Positions 16,958-26,683 of a stretch of 64,000 nt of DNA are shown here, piece after piece. Source of the DNA: Clostridiales bacterium (GTDB taxonomy: Bacteria; Bacillota; Clostridia; Saccharofermentanales; Saccharofermentanaceae); assembly GCA_017529925.1 (NCBI GenBank), contig JAFXMZ010000039.1, positions 1 through 64,000 on the forward strand. The letters are read 5' to 3'. A program made the translations under genes and the position numbers. Under the pieces are notes generated by a model. It worked only from the letters and a program-made list of their open reading frames with translations, did no database searches and was not told the origin of the DNA. Numbering within the stretch: position 1 is the stretch's first letter; each line of letters opens with the position of its first letter.

Positions 16958-17902
16958 TCACTTTCTTAAGTCGAGGGCCTCTTTACATGTCTTTACAAGA
17001 TCTTCGGACGTAAGGTTATATGCCTTTAGGATAGCATCAGGTGTACCTGATGTTCCGAATCTGTCATTTACGCCGAATCTCTTTACGAAGCAGGGTGCCT
17101 CTTCGGCAACGACCTCAGCAACAGCACTTCCGAGGCCGCCGTTGATCGTATGCTCCTCACAGGTTACGATCACTCCCGTCTCCTTGGAAGCCCTGATCAC
17201 GGCCTCGCGGTCGATCGGCTTGATAGTATGCATATCGAGGACTCTTGCATTTATACCTTCGGCCTTGAGCGCCTCATAAGCCTCAAGTGCTTCCTTTACC
17301 ATATATCCGCATGCGATGATCGTCAGATCGGATCCGTCCTTGAGCATATTGGCTTTTCCCAGCTCGAAAGGAAGCTCACATCCGTACTCTCCGTAGATAT
17401 CCTCGATAGCGAGCCTTCCGAGCCTTACATAGAAAGGTCCGTCCGTCTCGATAGCAGCCTTAATGGCATATCTCGTCGAAGCCGCATCTGCAGGACACAG
17501 AACATGCATATTGGGTATGGATCTCATTATCGCCAGATCCTCGAGGCACTGGTGCGATGCGCCGTCCTCACCTACCGTAAGTCCTGCATGTGTAGCACAG
17601 ACCTTTACATTGAGGTTGGGGTAACAGACGGAATTTCTGACCTGCTCGCAGGCCCTCTCCGATGCAAACATCGCAAAAGTCGATACAAAGGCGATCTTTC
17701 CGCATGTTGCCATTCCGGCAGCCGTTGCCACCATGTTTCCCTCGGCGATACCCATATCGAAGAATCTCTCGGGGTAGAGCGCCTTAAACTTTGCCGTATT
17801 TGTCGATCCCGACAGATCCGCGTCGAAAACGACTATCCTTTCATCTTTTCCGAATTCCTGAAGAGCCTTTCCGTAGCCTTCTCTTGTTGCCATCTTTCCC
17901 AT
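16958..17902 (-). CDS. Transketolase, C-terminal subunit
   Basis: Second half of a split transketolase, carrying the pyrimidine-binding and C-terminal domains (314 residues). Typical features are T-H-A-G-L-T-V-G-E-D-G-A-S-H-Q near residue 115 and the later C-E-E-H-T-I-N-G-G-L-G-S-A-V. Together with the next-upstream gene (the N-terminal half) it forms the thiamine-diphosphate enzyme exchanging two-carbon units in the pentose phosphate pathway. The split form is common in Clostridia. The gap between the halves is five bases. Confidence 0.93.
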   Translation of the reverse strand: MGKMATREGYGKALQEFGKDERIVVFDADLSGSTNTAKFKALYPERFFDMGIAEGNMVATAAGMATCGKIAFVSTFAMFASERACEQVRNSVCYPNLNVKVCATHAGLTVGEDGASHQCLEDLAIMRSIPNMHVLCPADAASTRYAIKAAIETDGPFYVRLGRLAIEDIYGEYGCELPFELGKANMLKDGSDLTIIACGYMVKEALEAYEALKAEGINARVLDMHTIKPIDREAVIRASKETGVIVTCEEHTINGGLGSAVAEVVAEEAPCFVKRFGVNDRFGTSGTPDAILKAYNLTSEDLVKTCKEALDLRK

Positions 17903-17907
17903 CAGGT

Positions 17908-18756
17908 TCAGCCCTCCAGTTCCTTGATCTTCGCGTCGAGTTCTCCGACTGCGATATTATACTGCTCTTCCTTGGGCGCGCTGCCGTGCCAGGAAGCATT
18001 ATCTGTCATGAATGAAACTCCTCTTCCCTTATGCGTATTTGCGATAACGAAGAAAGGCTTTCCGGAGCCCCTGTTCTCATTAAATGCCTTAAGGGCACCT
18101 TCTATCTGGTCAAAATCATGTCCGTCGATCTCGACAGCATTCCATCCGAAAGCGGTTACTTTCGCCTTTATGTCTCCAAGGCTCATGACATCGTCGACAT
18201 TACCGTCGATCTGAAGACCGTTATGGTCTACGAATGCGCAGATGTTGTCAAGCTTATTGTGAGCCGCGCTCATCAGAGCCTCCCAGACCTGTCCCTCCTG
18301 CATCTCGCCGTCGCCCAGTACTGAGAAGACCCTGTAATCCTTCCCGTCGAGCTTGGCTGCAAGAGCCATTCCTGTCGCTGCAGATATTCCCTGTCCCAGA
18401 GATCCCGTTGACATGTCGATACCGGGAGTATGCTCAATACAGGGATGTCCCTGAAGGAAGGAATCGATCTTTCGAAGGTTCTTCATCTCGTTTATATCAA
18501 AGAATCCCTTGAGTCCCAGAGCAGAATAGAGTGCGGGTGCACAGTGTCCTTTCGAAAGGACGAATCTGTCTCTGTCGGGATCCTTAGGGTTCTGAGGATC
18601 AACTTTCATCTCCTTGTTGTAGAGATAGCAGATGATGTCAGTGCATGACAGAGATCCGCCCGGATGGCCGCTCTTGGCGCAGTAAACGCCTTCGACTATC
18701 CATCTTCTCATCTTCGCTGCAAAAAGCTCGAGTTCTTTTCTTTCCGCATTTTCCAT
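17908..18756 (-). CDS. Transketolase, N-terminal (thiamine-binding) subunit
   Basis: First half of the split transketolase (282 residues). The thiamine diphosphate motif G-D-G-E-M-Q-E-G ... D-H-N-G is clear near 155-185, and the N-terminus has S-G-H-P-G-G-S-L and S-K-G-H-C-A-P-A-L. ATG 18756 has GGAAAG upstream. It lies 43 bases after alr in the long minus-strand run. Confidence 0.93.
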   Translation of the reverse strand: MENAERKELELFAAKMRRWIVEGVYCAKSGHPGGSLSCTDIICYLYNKEMKVDPQNPKDPDRDRFVLSKGHCAPALYSALGLKGFFDINEMKNLRKIDSFLQGHPCIEHTPGIDMSTGSLGQGISAATGMALAAKLDGKDYRVFSVLGDGEMQEGQVWEALMSAAHNKLDNICAFVDHNGLQIDGNVDDVMSLGDIKAKVTAFGWNAVEIDGHDFDQIEGALKAFNENRGSGKPFFVIANTHKGRGVSFMTDNASWHGSAPKEEQYNIAVGELDAKIKELEG

Positions 18757-18799
18757 TTGTCCGGTCTTTCCTTCCTGTTTTCTTTATCTGTTAGTCTGT

Positions 18800-19954
18800 T
18801 CAGTCTATAAAAATCCTCTGGACGCGCTTTCCGACATCGCATGTGATCTCGTAATTGATCGTTCCCAGGTAATCGGCGAGTTCATCAGCGGGCCTTCCGG
18901 GACCGAAGATCGTTACCGTATCGCCCTTTTTGATCTCACCCTCGAAGTCAGTGGCATCGAGCATGCACATATCCATACACACCTTGCCTATGATCGGAAG
19001 ACGCTGTCCCTTTACCATCAGTTCGAATCCGTTCGAGAATCTCCTCGAAAGGCCGTCTGCATATCCTACGGAGACCGTAATGACCTTCGTGGGTCTTTCC
19101 GCGATAAAAGCGCGTCCGTAGCTGACGGAAGCTCCCTCGGGGATCATCTTGACATGCATGACCTTCGCATACCATGCCATTACCGGCTGAAGGTCGATCT
19201 TCTTTACGGGCTCAGGGCATCCGGGCGGCATAAGACCGTAAAGGATAAGTCCTGCCCTGACCATATCCAGATGCATCTCGGGGAATCTCATTATCCCAGC
19301 ACTGTTGCATATATGCTTTTTGGTAAAGGTAATGCCCCTTGCCTCGAGTTCCTTTATACCCGACATGAAGATGTCGAACTGTGCTCTCGTATAGTCATCA
19401 TCGGGCGTGTCGGCAACAGCGAAGTGAGAGAATATACCATAATGGTTAAGTCCGGGCATCGAGCAGATCTTCTCGATCTCATCTATCGAAGATCCTTCGG
19501 TTCCGGGGAATCCTATCCTTCCCATTCCCGTATCGAGCTTTATGTGGATATCACATGTTCCTCCGAGCTTTACGGCCTCATCGGAGAGCATCTGAGCCGA
19601 TTCCGTATCGAATATCGCCAGATCCACCTTATATCTGATCGCATCTGCATATCTCGTTACATCGGTGCCGCCCAGGAGCAGGAGCCTTGCCGTTATACCG
19701 CTCCTTCTCAGGTGAACGGCCTCGTCCATCGTAGCGATACAAAGACCCGTCGCACCATTCTCGAGAAGGATCTTTGCCGTCTCGTAGGCGCCGTGTCCGT
19801 ATGCATCAGCCTTGACTACCGCCATGATGTCAGCGTCCTTCTCCGTTATCCTTCTTATCTCCCTGATATTATGCTTCAATGCCGAAAGATCTATCTCTAC
19901 GCATGAGCGGTCGAAGATATTCTGAGGTTCGATGACAGTATTATTATCGATCAT
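18800..19954 (-). CDS. alr: Alanine racemase
   Basis: Pyridoxal-phosphate enzyme interconverting L- and D-alanine for peptidoglycan. The cofactor lysine is Lys48 in V-V-K-A-D-A-Y-G-H-G, and the second catalytic tyrosine lies in the V-S-Y-G-R-A segment. The frame is open to 19990, but ATG 19954 overlaps the nnrD stop as ATGA, so I place the start there (384 residues); ATG 19960 is an alternative. The nnrD-alr pairing is common in Firmicutes. Confidence 0.95.
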   Translation of the reverse strand: MIDNNTVIEPQNIFDRSCVEIDLSALKHNIREIRRITEKDADIMAVVKADAYGHGAYETAKILLENGATGLCIATMDEAVHLRRSGITARLLLLGGTDVTRYADAIRYKVDLAIFDTESAQMLSDEAVKLGGTCDIHIKLDTGMGRIGFPGTEGSSIDEIEKICSMPGLNHYGIFSHFAVADTPDDDYTRAQFDIFMSGIKELEARGITFTKKHICNSAGIMRFPEMHLDMVRAGLILYGLMPPGCPEPVKKIDLQPVMAWYAKVMHVKMIPEGASVSYGRAFIAERPTKVITVSVGYADGLSRRFSNGFELMVKGQRLPIIGKVCMDMCMLDATDFEGEIKKGDTVTIFGPGRPADELADYLGTINYEITCDVGKRVQRIFID

Positions 19955-20826
19955 GTCCATCCCGTCTTTCTGTAACTTGATGCGAGGCAATCGATCAGAT
20001 CCGTGGGGAGCATCGCCCTCACGCCGGTCTTCTCAGCGGCGATATCGCCCGATAAGCCGTGAAGATAAACGGCTGCCACGGCTGCATCTGCGGGCGCCAG
20101 CCCCTGTGCGAGAAATCCTGCCGCAAGGCCTGTCAGGACATCGCCCGAACCGCCCTTTCCCATGCCGTTATTGCCTGTATTGTTAATATACCATTCTCCG
20201 CCCGGAATCGCGATCAACGTTTTATGTTTTTTTAATACCAGTACACATCCCCAATCTCGTGCAAACTGCACACATCGTTCAGGTGTGAAACCGTCCTTCC
20301 CTTCACGGGTGAGCCTTTCGAACTCCCCGGGGTGCGGCGTGATAACGGGATACGGCAGTCCTTTTTCCTTCCTCGCCTCGAAAAGCCCCTGCCAGAACAG
20401 GGTATCTTTCGATATGATGTCGAGAGCTCCGGCATCGATAACGAGATAAGGGGTATTATCTACGGCATACTGAAGTATCGCGCGTATCCTCCCGTCATCC
20501 GTATCGATACCGGGACCGATCGCGACCGATGAAGCCTTTGACGATTCGGCAGAATATCTTCTCAGCGCTCCCGCCACCGTATCAGGATATTCACATAATA
20601 CGGCGCAGGGGCAGTTAGCCTTCGTTGAGACGAGCGACTCCTCCGGAGCAAGGACCTTGACGATCCCGACTCCTGACCGGAGCGCGGAGGAAGTGCATAG
20701 CATCTGGGCACCGGGCATATATCTGCTGCCCGCAAGTATAAGCGCGGTACCGAATGTCCCCTTGTGACCGTCCGCGGGACGTACGGGGCACAGGCCCTTT
20801 ACCATTTCCTCCGTGATACTGATCAT
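19951..20826 (-). CDS. nnrD: ADP-dependent NAD(P)H-hydrate dehydratase
   Basis: Repairs hydrated NAD(P)H to NAD(P)H using ADP. The ribokinase-like signature [13 protein letters not shown] is near residue 220, with the H-K-G-T-F-G N-terminal motif. At 291 residues it has only the dehydratase half and lacks the NnrE epimerase domain often fused to it. Start and stop both overlap neighbours as ATGA (metA upstream, alr downstream), indicating translational coupling. Confidence 0.92.
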   Translation of the reverse strand: MISITEEMVKGLCPVRPADGHKGTFGTALILAGSRYMPGAQMLCTSSALRSGVGIVKVLAPEESLVSTKANCPCAVLCEYPDTVAGALRRYSAESSKASSVAIGPGIDTDDGRIRAILQYAVDNTPYLVIDAGALDIISKDTLFWQGLFEARKEKGLPYPVITPHPGEFERLTREGKDGFTPERCVQFARDWGCVLVLKKHKTLIAIPGGEWYINNTGNNGMGKGGSGDVLTGLAAGFLAQGLAPADAAVAAVYLHGLSGDIAAEKTGVRAMLPTDLIDCLASSYRKTGWT

Positions 20827-21803
20827 TTCTTCTCTTCCTGGGATCTTATCTCGGCGTCGACGTTGCCTGTGCTTCCGGACTCATGTCCGACGAGCGACAG
20901 ATCAAAAGGCGTCTCCTGGTAAACATAATAGTTGAGCCAGTTCGTAAACAGCAGTGTCGCGGATGATCTCCAGCGCAGGACAGGACCCTTGGAAGGATCA
21001 TCGTCTCTATAGTAATTCACCGGCATCTTTATTGGCAGACCCTTATCAAGGTCCCTCTTATACTCATCGTCCAGCGTATTCACATCATATTCAGAGTGGC
21101 CCGTGATGAAGAACTGACGTCCGTGCCTGTCTGATATGGCATAGAGTCCGGACTCCTCAGACTCGGAAAGGATACGGAGCTGCTCACAGGAAGAAACATC
21201 CTCCCTGTGAAGTTCTGTATGCCTCGAATGAGGTACATAGAAGACATCGTCGAATCCCCTGAAGAGCTTCACGGGCTTACTGTAGACCATACTGTGCTCG
21301 AAGATCCCGAACATCTTCTCCGGAAGATCATACTTGGGAATGCCGTAATGGTAATAAAGACCGGCCATTGCACCCCAGCAGATATGCATCGTCGAATAGA
21401 CATGCGTCTTGCTCCATTCCATCACTTCGCAGAGCTCGGGCCAGTAATCGACCTCCTCGAAAGGCATCTGTTCCACGGGCGCGCCCGTTATGATGAGACC
21501 GTCGTAGAACCTGTCCTTCACAGCTTCGAAGGTCTCATAGTACTTCAGGAGATGCTCTTCGCTCGTGTGCTGCGATATATGCGATGCGACCCTGACGAGG
21601 TCTATATCCACCTGGATGGGGGAATTCGAAAGAGCTCTCAGCAGCTGCGTCTCTGTCGCTATCTTGTTCGGCATGAGGTTGAGGATCGCGATCCTGATGG
21701 GCCTTATATCCTGTGTAAGAGCCCTCGTCTCCTCCATGACGAATATTCTTTCCTTTTCAAGTACCTTCCTTGCGGGAAGGTTATTTGCTATCCTGATCGG
21801 CAT
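20823..21803 (-). CDS. metA: Homoserine O-acetyltransferase (MetA family)
   Basis: First step of methionine synthesis, acylating homoserine. The nucleophile is Cys142 in H-I-C-W-G-A. Position 111 is Glu (G-A-P-V-E-Q-M). In this family Glu111 is associated with acetyl-CoA use, as in Bacillus cereus, and Gly111 with succinyl-CoA use, as in E. coli, so I call it an acetyltransferase. The length is 326. It lies 18 bases after the uridine-kinase-like gene, and there is no room for a SAM riboswitch upstream. Confidence 0.93.
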   Translation of the reverse strand: MPIRIANNLPARKVLEKERIFVMEETRALTQDIRPIRIAILNLMPNKIATETQLLRALSNSPIQVDIDLVRVASHISQHTSEEHLLKYYETFEAVKDRFYDGLIITGAPVEQMPFEEVDYWPELCEVMEWSKTHVYSTMHICWGAMAGLYYHYGIPKYDLPEKMFGIFEHSMVYSKPVKLFRGFDDVFYVPHSRHTELHREDVSSCEQLRILSESEESGLYAISDRHGRQFFITGHSEYDVNTLDDEYKRDLDKGLPIKMPVNYYRDDDPSKGPVLRWRSSATLLFTNWLNYYVYQETPFDLSLVGHESGSTGNVDAEIRSQEEKK

Positions 21804-21821
21804 TTCTATGCCTCCTTATCA

Positions 21822-22832
21822 TTACTTCGATATAAATTCATTCAGGATCGATCTGTCGGGGATCCAATCCTGATCGATGACGGGGATCTTCTCAAGATGC
21901 CTCTTGAGCCTCGCACATCTGTCGAGCGCCGCGGACAGGTCGGCGAACGGCTTTCCCGTCAATGACTTGTCCATAAAGATATTGGGCTCGAGCTCTCCTT
22001 TTGCCGCCATCTGAAGGGCATCTTCGATATCACCCAGTGCGAGCGGTGCTATTATGAGGCTCTCATAAGGCAGGAATGAATTGATATGTTCATCCGCCAT
22101 CGAAAGATAGTCCTTATAGTAGATCTCCTCCGACTTCTCGATCATGGGCCAGTAGTCGACCGTCGCGATCGCATGTGCACCCCTGTGGCGGTTGTCCCTG
22201 ACGATCCTTCGGAGCAGCCTTATCTCGTTGCTGTCCATTATCTTCGTATCTCCGTAGACATTACCATAAGGCATTATGAACACCTTGAGACACTTGTCGG
22301 GATCTATCTGACCCGCTATCCTCTCCGACAATCCGTGAAGTCCTTCGACTACGAGCACTCCGTTTTCCGACAGCTCGATAGCTTCACTGTCATCACGCTC
22401 GGCAGGTATCCTCGTCATGAAGTCGAAGTACGGGGGTACGACTCTCTCTCCCGCGATTATCTTCGAGATATCACGGGCCGCCCTGTCTACATCGATCGAA
22501 TCGATCGTCTCAAAATCAGGCCTTCCGTCCCTGTCGAACGTCAGTTCCTTCATGATATAGTAATCGTCGAGCGACAGGAACGCCGCTTCCCTTCCCATAG
22601 CCTTCAGCCCTTCGGAAAGCCTGATCGTGAAAGTCGTCTTTCCGGAAGATGTGGGGCCCGATACGAAGACCGCCCTTTTCGAAGGGTTCGAAAGGAAATC
22701 ACCGATTATGGAATCTATATTCTCGAGGAATGCGCTCTCACACCTTGTGATGAATTCGGGAAGCTTCTTTGCTCCGAGGCTCTCTTCAAGCTCTTCGATC
22801 GTTATATCCTTACACCTTGTAAGCTCTGCCAT
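21822..22832 (-). CDS. Uridine kinase-like nucleoside kinase
   Basis: P-loop kinase of the uridine kinase/phosphoribulokinase family. The Walker A motif is G-P-T-S-S-G-K-T-T (about 59-67), followed by S-L-D-D-Y-Y, an E-G-L-H-G-L segment and R-R-I-V-R-D-N, all typical of the long clostridial nucleoside kinases. Here the N-terminal TGS/ThrRS-like region of those long forms is missing, leaving a ~55-residue N-terminal extension (336 in total). ATG 22832 has a near-perfect ribosome binding site (GGAGGTGATC). The substrate is not proven. Confidence 0.82.
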   Translation of the reverse strand: MAELTRCKDITIEELEESLGAKKLPEFITRCESAFLENIDSIIGDFLSNPSKRAVFVSGPTSSGKTTFTIRLSEGLKAMGREAAFLSLDDYYIMKELTFDRDGRPDFETIDSIDVDRAARDISKIIAGERVVPPYFDFMTRIPAERDDSEAIELSENGVLVVEGLHGLSERIAGQIDPDKCLKVFIMPYGNVYGDTKIMDSNEIRLLRRIVRDNRHRGAHAIATVDYWPMIEKSEEIYYKDYLSMADEHINSFLPYESLIIAPLALGDIEDALQMAAKGELEPNIFMDKSLTGKPFADLSAALDRCARLKRHLEKIPVIDQDWIPDRSILNEFISK

Positions 22833-22865
22833 TTATGATCACCTCCACAGATATGAGCAGCGGGA

Positions 22866-23477
22866 TCATTTCCTGTATCCCGCGAAAAGCTTCCTTATTA
22901 CGAGTTTCTCCATCACCCAGTCGTACATATACTGAAGGATCCTGTATACGATATATATAAGACCCGGTATCACGACAAGAGCCACGATCCAGAGAAGGAT
23001 GACGAATACTGTATGGAGTCCTCCGGCCAGGACTCCCATTACGGTCGAGAAAGATCCTGCATCACCGGAAAACTTTTCAGTATAGGTCTCAAGGGTGCCG
23101 TTGAGCCAGTTGATCAGGGAATCCTGAAGACCGTCCTTCTCGATAGTGATCCTCGGCATGATGAGACTGACCGTAAGATCGAGAATGAGATATGCCTTAA
23201 AGACCTTCTCAGCCAAAACAAGTCCTTTGCCCCAAACGGGCATTCGGTAATACTTGAAGCAGATAAAGGGACTCGCGAGGAAGAGCAGTATGAGAAGAAC
23301 GATATGAACGGCCCCGAAAGACCCCAGTCCCAGAAGATTCTTCCCGAAGTAGAAATTATAAAGGATGACACAGTCGGTCAGGAGCCCGTACAGGATAAAG
23401 AGCCCCGCATGATTGCGGTTCTCGTAGTCCGTATCGCTCCATAGTTTCCCGAGAAACAGTCCTTCAGCGTAATCCAA
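22866..23477 (-). CDS. Unknown multipass membrane protein
   Basis: I do not recognise this 203-residue protein. Hydrophobic segments lie at about 25-45, 53-73, 88-106 and 142-175, and the C-terminus is basic, suggesting four to five helices with a Lys/Arg-rich cytoplasmic tail. GGAGG lies upstream of ATG 23477. It sits between the kinase gene and another unknown gene in the same transcription run. Confidence 0.75.
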   Translation of the reverse strand: MDYAEGLFLGKLWSDTDYENRNHAGLFILYGLLTDCVILYNFYFGKNLLGLGSFGAVHIVLLILLFLASPFICFKYYRMPVWGKGLVLAEKVFKAYLILDLTVSLIMPRITIEKDGLQDSLINWLNGTLETYTEKFSGDAGSFSTVMGVLAGGLHTVFVILLWIVALVVIPGLIYIVYRILQYMYDWVMEKLVIRKLFAGYRK

Positions 23478-23528
23478 AACAGATCCTCCTTCGCGCTCCT
23501 GTTATTTTAACATAAAGCGACGTTTATT

Positions 23529-23939
23529 TCATCGCAGTCTGAAGGTGCATTCGGTCGTCTGCTCGATTATCGTCTTGAGGTCATTCCATTTCTTGGGGAA
23601 ATTCTTCGTATGGCTCGAGACAAGAGTCGTATTGTCCTCGAACTTTACAGTTATCTTCCATGATGACGGATTTGCCGTCGGCCTTCCGTATTTTTCCGTT
23701 TCCCCTCTGTTATAGCCTTCCATCCATTCGAGCATTCCCGATTCCGGAAGAGCCTTATTGATGAGTTCCTTCTTTGTCGCGGTAAGGGACTTCATGAAGT
23801 TGTTGTTCCACATATAGCTGTCGTTCCAGGATATCAGGTTACGGGAAAGATCATATCTGACCTTATATCCGCCGCCCGAAAAGGAGCTTATCTCCACCTC
23901 CAGCATCACTATGGAATCATACATCTTCTTGTAATCCAT
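23529..23939 (-). CDS. Unknown small soluble protein
   Basis: A 136-residue protein without signal peptide or membrane helix. It mixes beta-strand-like stretches (M-L-E-V-E-I-S-S-F; K-I-T-V-K-F-E-D) with a helical middle and ends C-T-F-R-L-R. Family not recognised. ATG 23939 follows the PQQ-propeller gene by 22 bases, so the two are probably co-expressed. Confidence 0.7.
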   Translation of the reverse strand: MDYKKMYDSIVMLEVEISSFSGGGYKVRYDLSRNLISWNDSYMWNNNFMKSLTATKKELINKALPESGMLEWMEGYNRGETEKYGRPTANPSSWKITVKFEDNTTLVSSHTKNFPKKWNDLKTIIEQTTECTFRLR

Positions 23940-23961
23940 CAGCTTTATTCCTCTTATCCCC

Positions 23962-25896
23962 TTATTGGCCTATCCTGATGCCCATTATCGAGCCCGATGT
24001 AGTGCCGATGACCATCATATTACCATAAATCGCGGGAGATGCGTCGAAATTTATTCCGCTCGATGTCTCATCGGGTGTTCCGATAAGCCTCGAGGTCTGT
24101 ATGTGATTGACTCTCTCGCCCGCTCTGTGGATCACTTCGTTGCCCTCTGCGTCAGTCTCCACCCTCTCGTTTGCATATACGAGGTGGATCTGTCCTATGG
24201 AGTCGCCTATCACGATATATGCGTTGCCCTGCTCGTCATATATATCCACGGGAGAGCTGTATGCATATTTATTCATGTTATAGCGCCATCTCTCCGTTCC
24301 CGTATTCTTATCATAGGCAACGAGGATATTACCCTGTGCAAGGTCGCTCGTCATACTGTACGAGAATATGATCAGGTCGGATATGCTCTTCTTGCCCGAT
24401 ATGGGATTGCCGATGCATCCGCCTGTCTGGTCATTCTCGCTCGTATCGGCATTATATGTATGACAAGGCTGTGATGTCTGCCATACGACCGCACCCGTAA
24501 GCCCGTTGAACTTATATGTGTAGGCAGCACCGGAATATGTGCCCTTTCCGCCCTGGTTCTCGACCTCGGTGGCGATATAGACGAAAGGCACTCCTCCTTC
24601 CTCGGTAACGACGGGGGTCATATCGCAGTCGTCACCCAGGGTCCTTGCCCAGAGTATCTTCATCGAATTGAGGTCAAGGCATACGAGTTTCATGTCGTTA
24701 TCACAGAAATAACCGAAGTTTCCGTATACTGCGATCGAACCTTCGACTCCGAGCAGAGCGGCCTGCTGATCATTAAAGATATACTTAAGTCCTGTCCTCT
24801 CGGGATTGATCGAGATATTACCCGCTCCCGGAGTATAGGAAGTATTAAGCTTGAATGTGTATATGATGCCGTTCTCGCACGGCCAGATGAGCGTATCGCT
24901 CGCAGCATCCACCAGGGGCGATGAGTCGAATGCACCCCAGTTCATCCTGTACGATCCGTCATTCTTGGCATCATAGAAATAGAGCCTGGATCCGTCGATC
25001 AGTGAATATACATACATTCCGAATCCCGTCTCGCTGTTATCATCTCCCTGACCTACATAGATAAGGGGATAACCTCTCGGATCGAGAGACGGCGTTCCCT
25101 TGATGGAAGCTCCAATATCGATCGGATCTCTTGTCTGTGTCCCGTCATCCAGATCGAGGAAATATAGCTTGCCGTCCATAGCGGAAACGACAACCTCGGT
25201 CAGTCCGGCCTTATTCTTCTTCTCGGGATAGAGATTGAGATCTCCCTTTATCCTGTCGGGCCACCTTATTATCAGAGGCTGGCTGGGTCTCAGGATACCT
25301 GACCAGAGCTTTGACTGGGATGAATCGAGCCTGACTCCGAGCTTCGTATATTCCCAGACCTGTGTCAGTTCCCCGCCGGAGGCATCATTTACGTAACCGA
25401 ACGATGCGCTGTTCCTGAAATTGTTTCCCCTGAAGGTCAGTATTCCGGCAGCCGCCGAATACTCAAGGGGGTCACCCATGTTGATCGGTTCGCTCCTTGT
25501 ATATTCCGTCACGAGATCGTTTCCCGTCATTATATTCTGCGTAAGTCCGACCTTGGCAGGATCCGCCTCATCATCGATCGTTATCTCGAGAGGGATCCTG
25601 ACCTGAGCCGATGCAGGATAGAGCTGGGGATTCTGGAAGTCCTGCAAGGGGAGCACCGGAGTCGGCGTCGGTGTTGCCACCGCAATGTAGTTGACCTCGC
25701 TCCCTTCCTGACCTTCAGGCAGTACGGTCTTCTCATTCTCCTTGCTGTTCCTGAAATAGATTATCGCGAGAACAAGTGTAAGGCATACCATCAGTACCGT
25801 CACGAAAACAACGAGCACCATCGTTCCGTGAGACGGATCTCCGGAAGGCTCGTAGTACGAATTATCTGATTCTATGTACTGTTCCTTAGGACGCAA
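23962..25896 (-). CDS. Membrane-anchored PQQ-like beta-propeller protein
   Basis: A 644-residue protein with an N-terminal membrane helix (about 25-48) and a large extracytoplasmic domain. It has repeated propeller blades of the PQQ type (K-L-Y-F-L-D-L-D-D-G, L-V-C-L-D-L-N-S-M-K-I-L-W, Y-D-K-N-T-G-T-E-R-W). A Pro/Thr-rich linker precedes the propeller. It has no catalytic signature; a binding or scaffolding role at the cell surface is likely. The start appears to be TTG 25896 after AAGGGG. Confidence 0.8.
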   Translation of the reverse strand: MRPKEQYIESDNSYYEPSGDPSHGTMVLVVFVTVLMVCLTLVLAIIYFRNSKENEKTVLPEGQEGSEVNYIAVATPTPTPVLPLQDFQNPQLYPASAQVRIPLEITIDDEADPAKVGLTQNIMTGNDLVTEYTRSEPINMGDPLEYSAAAGILTFRGNNFRNSASFGYVNDASGGELTQVWEYTKLGVRLDSSQSKLWSGILRPSQPLIIRWPDRIKGDLNLYPEKKNKAGLTEVVVSAMDGKLYFLDLDDGTQTRDPIDIGASIKGTPSLDPRGYPLIYVGQGDDNSETGFGMYVYSLIDGSRLYFYDAKNDGSYRMNWGAFDSSPLVDAASDTLIWPCENGIIYTFKLNTSYTPGAGNISINPERTGLKYIFNDQQAALLGVEGSIAVYGNFGYFCDNDMKLVCLDLNSMKILWARTLGDDCDMTPVVTEEGGVPFVYIATEVENQGGKGTYSGAAYTYKFNGLTGAVVWQTSQPCHTYNADTSENDQTGGCIGNPISGKKSISDLIIFSYSMTSDLAQGNILVAYDKNTGTERWRYNMNKYAYSSPVDIYDEQGNAYIVIGDSIGQIHLVYANERVETDAEGNEVIHRAGERVNHIQTSRLIGTPDETSSGINFDASPAIYGNMMVIGTTSGSIMGIRIGQ

Positions 25897-25954
25897 CCGA
25901 TATTACCCCTTATAACAAAATTTGGTACATGATAACACGGAATCACCCCAAAAC

Positions 25955-26683
25955 TCAATCAATAGCCTTTGCGATTTCCAGAAGGCGCTTTAGGCGGTTA
26001 TACATGCCGGACTTCCCGAGAGGCGGGGAAACAAGCTTCCCGAGCTCCTCTATGGATGCCCCGGGATTTGCCGTATGTACCCTTGCCGTCATCTTAAGAT
26101 CATCCGGAAGATCGGCAAATGCGGGAGAATCCATGAGTTTCAGGATAAGTTCATTCCTGGCGGCACCCGCCTCGGCCTGCCTCCTGGTATTGCCGGAATC
26201 ACAGTTCATAGTCCTGTTTACGCTGCCGATCACTTCCCTCTCGGTCCTTATGCTCTCAAACCTGAGCCTTGAATTGCCTGCGCCCATCATGCCGAGAAGA
26301 TCGGATACGGCGTCGCCGTTCCTGACATATATGACATAAAGATCATTCCTTACGGCGCTCGTAAAGGGAAGTCCTTCGCTTTCGAGGATCTCGGTTACTA
26401 TCTCAAAGGCGGGCGGATTCTTGATCCTGAACTCTATCCTGTATGTCTTGAAAGGGTCTGAACAGTAGCCGCACTGAAGGAATACTCCCCTCAGAAAGTA
26501 TCTTCTGAAATCCGGATCGGTCGGATCCCCGAGCAGAACGGAATCAGGGTCTGATGAATATGTGATGCCGGCAGCTGCAGCCTGGATCTTAAACTCGTTC
26601 TTGGAGGCAAGCGACTTCTCTATCTCTTCCCTGACAGATACCGAAAAGCTCACCGTCTTTTTACTGTCTTGGTTCTTTTCCAT
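25955..26683 (-). CDS. whiA: WhiA-family DNA-binding protein, short form
   Basis: WhiA is a conserved Gram-positive protein linking division and chromosome segregation. The second LAGLIDADG-like lobe (F-R-R-Y-F-L-R-G-V-F-L near 70) and the C-terminal helix-turn-helix (S-V-N-R-T-M-N-C-D-S-G-N, later I-E-E-L-G-K-L-V-S-P-P-L-G-K-S-G-M-Y-N-R-L) are clear. With 242 residues it is ~75 shorter than Bacillus WhiA. The missing part corresponds to most of the first LAGLIDADG lobe. It overlaps rapZ by 23 bases, the standard order. Confidence 0.85.
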   Translation of the reverse strand: MEKNQDSKKTVSFSVSVREEIEKSLASKNEFKIQAAAAGITYSSDPDSVLLGDPTDPDFRRYFLRGVFLQCGYCSDPFKTYRIEFRIKNPPAFEIVTEILESEGLPFTSAVRNDLYVIYVRNGDAVSDLLGMMGAGNSRLRFESIRTEREVIGSVNRTMNCDSGNTRRQAEAGAARNELILKLMDSPAFADLPDDLKMTARVHTANPGASIEELGKLVSPPLGKSGMYNRLKRLLEIAKAID

